A stretch of 64,000 nt of DNA, taken from Bacteroidales bacterium. Its GTDB lineage: Bacteria > Bacteroidota > Bacteroidia > Bacteroidales > F082. The notes beneath the pieces were generated by a model. That model saw only the letters and a list, made by a program, of their open reading frames with translations. It was not told the DNA's origin and ran no database searches. Position numbers and translations under genes: made by a program. The stretch is taken from positions 1-64,000 of the forward strand of contig JAKSMV010000016.1 in assembly GCA_024400425.1 (NCBI GenBank), read 5' to 3'. This document shows, piece by piece, positions 61,163 through 64,000 of the stretch (the first letter of the stretch is position 1; the number at the start of each line of letters is the position of its first letter).

Positions 61163-62274
61163 CACTTCACCCTTAGTTTTTGACCAATCTGCAGCGGCTT
61201 GGTTTCCCTAATACCATTCAACTTGCACAGCTTCTTGATAGTGGTGCCATTGCGTTTGGCTATCTTGCTGAGCGTGTCGCCTTTCTTCACCTTATAATAA
61301 ACAGGAGAGTTTGCTGGTGCTTGTGACGACTTTTTAGCAGCTGCAACCGATTCCTTGTCGGTCTGACCGTAATGCGAGTTGATATTGGTGTAATGCTTTT
61401 TCCATGTGAAGACTTCGCTACGAAGCTTACCATGCTCGAAATCGAAGATACGTTCGGGGTCGAAAGCCTGGCCCATGTAACGCGTTTCGAAATGGAGGTG
61501 CGGGCCCGTGCTGCGACCTGTCGAACCGCCATAGCCAATCAACTCACCCGCTCTCACCACATCGCCGCTCTTGACGAGATGTTTTGAAAGGTGGCCATAA
61601 TAGGTCTCCAATCCGTTAGCGTGACGGATGACGACGACGTTGCCATAGCCCCCCGTCAAGCGCGTTGGCAAAGCCACACGCACAATACCATCGAATGCGG
61701 CATAGACGGCATCGCCCGTGTTGAGGTTGATGTCAACGCCTTTGTGTGGGCGTTTTTTGCGCCACTTGAAAGTGGAAACCACTTGGCCAGGATGCGGAAT
61801 GCAGAAGCCATGAGTCGAATCGACAAGCATCAAGTCAACCTCGTCAGGAATATCTTTAAGTGCAATGTCGCGATAGGTGTGCACACAGTCGGTATCCCAA
61901 TGGTCGCTATCGAGCGTATCAGGCAAAACTGGCATGTCCAAATCATAATATACCCAACTGCCATTGTCGAACAAGACAATTTTGCGGAACTTGTTTGCAG
62001 TATCAATAGTATCAAACGGCACCGGAATGCTTTCCGACTCTTCGGTAATATCATCGAATTCTTCGTCGTTTACATCACTCAAAGAGTCATTCGACATCGA
62101 GTCAGGAAAATTTAATCCATATACAGAATCCAAATCATTGCCATTCAGATAGATATAAACCGTATCATGAACAACGAACAGATTCTTAACCTTATGGAAG
62201 AAGTTTTGCTTATCTTGAGAAAACGAGGTCAGCGAAGCCAACAGAAGAATAACGATTGTGATATATTTTTTCAT
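61162..62274 (-). CDS. M23 family metallopeptidase with LysM
   Basis: Encodes 370 residues. Signal peptide (about 19, TSFSQ), an Asp/Ser-rich linker (60-90), the M23 peptidase domain (about 165-270: PHKGVDINLN, GRSTGPHLHFE) and a C-terminal LysM (about 323-370: YYKVKKGDTLSKIA). The zinc ligands His-Asp-His are present. It cleaves peptidoglycan cross-bridges in the periplasm. Promoter TATCTTTG at 62304-62311; it is coupled to the GNAT gene. Confidence 0.92.
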   Translation of the reverse strand: MKKYITIVILLLASLTSFSQDKQNFFHKVKNLFVVHDTVYIYLNGNDLDSVYGLNFPDSMSNDSLSDVNDEEFDDITEESESIPVPFDTIDTANKFRKIVLFDNGSWVYYDLDMPVLPDTLDSDHWDTDCVHTYRDIALKDIPDEVDLMLVDSTHGFCIPHPGQVVSTFKWRKKRPHKGVDINLNTGDAVYAAFDGIVRVALPTRLTGGYGNVVVIRHANGLETYYGHLSKHLVKSGDVVRAGELIGYGGSTGRSTGPHLHFETRYMGQAFDPERIFDFEHGKLRSEVFTWKKHYTNINSHYGQTDKESVAAAKKSSQAPANSPVYYKVKKGDTLSKIAKRNGTTIKKLCKLNGIRETKPLQIGQKLRVK

Positions 62275-62303
62275 GTAAAAATTCGATATTAAAAATAAAA
62301 GTG

Positions 62304-62311
62304 CAAAGATA
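62304..62311 (-). promoter_or_regulatory. -7 box of the M23 gene
   Basis: TATCTTTG on the minus strand, 29 bases before ATG 62274. Confidence 0.65.
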
Positions 62312-62348
62312 GGTAATTTTTCCTTTGATACAAAGATAAAAATGAACG

Positions 62349-62388
62349 TGACAATTTGTCAGTTTTTGGTTTTGGCACAAAGATTGAC
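62349..62388 (+). promoter_or_regulatory. possible sigma-54-like promoter and palindrome upstream of dnaK
   Basis: TGGCAC (62373-62378), five bases, then TTGAC (62384-62388): close to the -24/-12 pattern TGGCAC-N5-TTGCA, with GG and the -12 dinucleotide 10 bp apart but GA instead of GC. A 13-bp palindrome, TGACAATTTGTCA, lies just upstream (62349-62361). No TAnnTTTG box was seen. Confidence 0.35.
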
Positions 62389-62488
62389 TAATGGAGGCCG
62401 TCGCAACAAATGCAGACTGGACATAGGCAAACAATTGCCAAACAACCAACGAAATTAGATCAACAATTAAAAATAGGAGAATCAAAAC

Positions 62489-64000
62489 ATGTCAAAAATC
62501 ATCGGAATAGACTTAGGAACAACGAACTCATGTGTAGCAGTGATGGAAGGCAACGAACCTGTTGTCATCGCCAACAGCGAAGGTCACCGCACCACACCTT
62601 CAGTGGTAGCATTCACCGACAACGGCGAGCGCAAGGTAGGTGAACCAGCCAAGCGCCAAGCCATCACCAACCCATTGCGTACCATTTATTCCATCAAGCG
62701 TTTCATGGGTGAAACCTACGATAAGATGAGCGCTGAAATCCGCCGCGTGCCTTACAAGGTAGTGCAAGGCGCCAACAACACCCCTCGCATCGACATCGAC
62801 GGAAAGCAATACACCCCACAGGAAATCTCAGCCATGACCCTTCAGAAGATGAAGAAGACCGCTGAAGACTACCTCGGAACCACCATCACCGAAGCCGTCA
62901 TCACCGTTCCGGCTTACTTCAACGACGCTCAGCGCCAGGCCACAAAGGAAGCAGGTGAAATCGCCGGCCTGAAGGTGCGCCGTATCATCAACGAGCCTAC
63001 AGCCGCTGCTCTGGCCTACGGCCTCGACAAGAAGAAGAACGATGTGAAAGTCGCTGTGTATGACCTCGGCGGCGGTACCTTCGATATCTCCATCCTCGAA
63101 TTGGGCGACGGCGTGTTCGAAGTGAAATCAACCAACGGTAACACCCACCTCGGTGGCGACGACTTCGACGAAGTCATCATCAATTGGTTGGCTGAAGAAT
63201 TCATGCGCGACAACAACATCGACCTCCGCAAAGACCCGATGGCACTGCAACGCCTGAAGGAAGCTGCCGAAAAGGCAAAGATTGAATTGTCGTCATCAAG
63301 CGAAACCGAAATCAATTTACCATATATCATGCCTGTCAACGGCATCCCACAACACCTTGTCCGCACACTCAGCCGCTCCAAGTTCGAGCAACTGGCCGAC
63401 AAGCTCATCCACGACACCATCGAGCCTTGCCGTCAAGCACTGCAAGATGCTGGCATGAGCGTCAACGACATCGACGATGTCATCCTCGTAGGTGGTTCAA
63501 CCCGTATCCCTGCCATCCAGAACATCGTCCGCGACTTCTTCAAAAAAGAGCCTTCGAAGGGCGTCAACCCTGACGAAGTGGTGGCTATCGGTGCCTCCAT
63601 TCAAGGCGGCGTGCTCACCGGCGAAGTGAAAGACGTGCTGCTGCTCGACGTCACCCCACTGAGCCTCGGTATCGAGACCCTCGGCGGCGTGATGACCAAG
63701 CTCATCGAATCGAACACCACCATCCCTACCAAGAAGTCGGAAGTGTTCTCGACCGCAGCCGACAACCAGCCTTCGGTTGAAATCCACGTGCTGCAAGGCG
63801 AACGCCCAATGGCTGCCCAGAACAAGACCATCGGCCGCTTCATCCTCGACAGCATTCCTCCAGCGCCACGTGGCGTGCCTCAAATCGAAGTCACCTTCGA
63901 CATCGACTCGAACGGCATCCTCAACGTCACCGCTAAGGACAAGGCTACTGGCAAGGTGCAGAGCATCCGCATCGAAGCCTCATCGGGCCTCACCGATGCC
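62489..64000 (+). CDS. dnaK: molecular chaperone DnaK (5' part, runs off the window)
   Basis: 504 codons are in the window, of about 635 expected. [18 protein letters not shown] (phosphate 1), the ATP-site [14 protein letters not shown] and the [15 protein letters not shown] adenosine motif are complete, as is the interdomain linker [13 protein letters not shown]. The substrate-binding domain is cut off at about residue 504. ATG 62489 is preceded by a weak AGGAGA (62475-62480). Codon bias suggests high expression. Confidence 0.97.
   Translation, partial: MSKIIGIDLGTTNSCVAVMEGNEPVVIANSEGHRTTPSVVAFTDNGERKVGEPAKRQAITNPLRTIYSIKRFMGETYDKMSAEIRRVPYKVVQGANNTPRIDIDGKQYTPQEISAMTLQKMKKTAEDYLGTTITEAVITVPAYFNDAQRQATKEAGEIAGLKVRRIINEPTAAALAYGLDKKKNDVKVAVYDLGGGTFDISILELGDGVFEVKSTNGNTHLGGDDFDEVIINWLAEEFMRDNNIDLRKDPMALQRLKEAAEKAKIELSSSSETEINLPYIMPVNGIPQHLVRTLSRSKFEQLADKLIHDTIEPCRQALQDAGMSVNDIDDVILVGGSTRIPAIQNIVRDFFKKEPSKGVNPDEVVAIGASIQGGVLTGEVKDVLLLDVTPLSLGIETLGGVMTKLIESNTTIPTKKSEVFSTAADNQPSVEIHVLQGERPMAAQNKTIGRFILDSIPPAPRGVPQIEVTFDIDSNGILNVTAKDKATGKVQSIRIEASSGLTDA

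Overview
The window reads as chromosome from an uncultured or gut/rumen-type member of the Bacteroidales (Bacteroidota). The signs are: promoters built on the TAnnTTTG -7 box in front of most transcription units with almost no Shine-Dalgarno sequences; secreted proteins ending in type IX secretion (T9SS) sorting domains; two BspA-like leucine-rich-repeat proteins; a Bacteroides-like tryptophanase; a biotin carboxylase/carrier fusion; and a long-C-terminus lysyl-tRNA synthetase.

Layout. 1-1.5 kb: edge of an accessory region, with 31-bp tandem repeats, an attenuator-like leader, two unknown genes, a palindrome and a terminator. 1.5-8.3 kb: lnt and a dihydrouridine synthase, an archaeal-type ATPase with a three-copy operator motif, exonuclease III and a ClC/CBS transporter. 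8.3-15.2 kb: a six-gene minus-strand operon in which almost every gene overlaps the next. It encodes a LysM protein with a lytic-transglycosylase-like fold that has lost the catalytic Glu, two SGNH hydrolase-like proteins, an MBOAT acyltransferase, an omega-amidase and TadA. It is best read as an envelope O-acylation system and is the strongest candidate here for an undescribed system. 15.2-15.9 kb: non-coding, with iteron-like TTTGTCA repeats. 15.9-18.1 kb: MATE pump and EFR1-type ferredoxin/flavodoxin. 18.1-18.3 kb: MITE-like palindrome. 18.4-22.8 kb: operon DUF1846, membrane protein, GH89 alpha-N-acetylglucosaminidase. 22.9-26 kb: Omp85-like barrel and C69 dipeptidase. 26-31.3 kb: tnaA with a long leader, a divergent MntP-like protein, a T9SS endonuclease I, QueD and CorA. 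31.3-37.5 kb: TPR sensor, LRR protein, duplicated outer-membrane barrel and MntP. 37.5-38.9 kb: tRNA-Pro(CGG), a small membrane protein, rpmF and yceD. 39-49 kb: biotin carboxylase fusion, acyl-CoA dehydrogenase, M49-like peptidase, double ABC ATPase, ornithine aminotransferase, TPR protein and MBL hydrolase. 49-52.3 kb: a large propeller-barrel protein. 52.3-57.6 kb: operon DUF4160, DUF2442, holB, yicC, gmk, LRR, nadD. 57.6-64 kb: DNA glycosylase, small membrane protein, lysS, GNAT, M23 peptidase and the 5' part of dnaK, which runs off the window.

How the parts fit. Much of the window concerns the envelope: lipoprotein acylation, polymer O-acylation, peptidoglycan hydrolysis, outer-membrane barrels and T9SS cargo. 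The rest is amino-acid catabolism (tnaA, ornithine aminotransferase, C69 and M49 peptidases, acyl-CoA enzymes) and housekeeping (tRNA modification, replication, GMP/NAD synthesis, translation, chaperone). Starts were often moved downstream of the longest open frame, because the TAnnTTTG box lies inside or just before the longer version.
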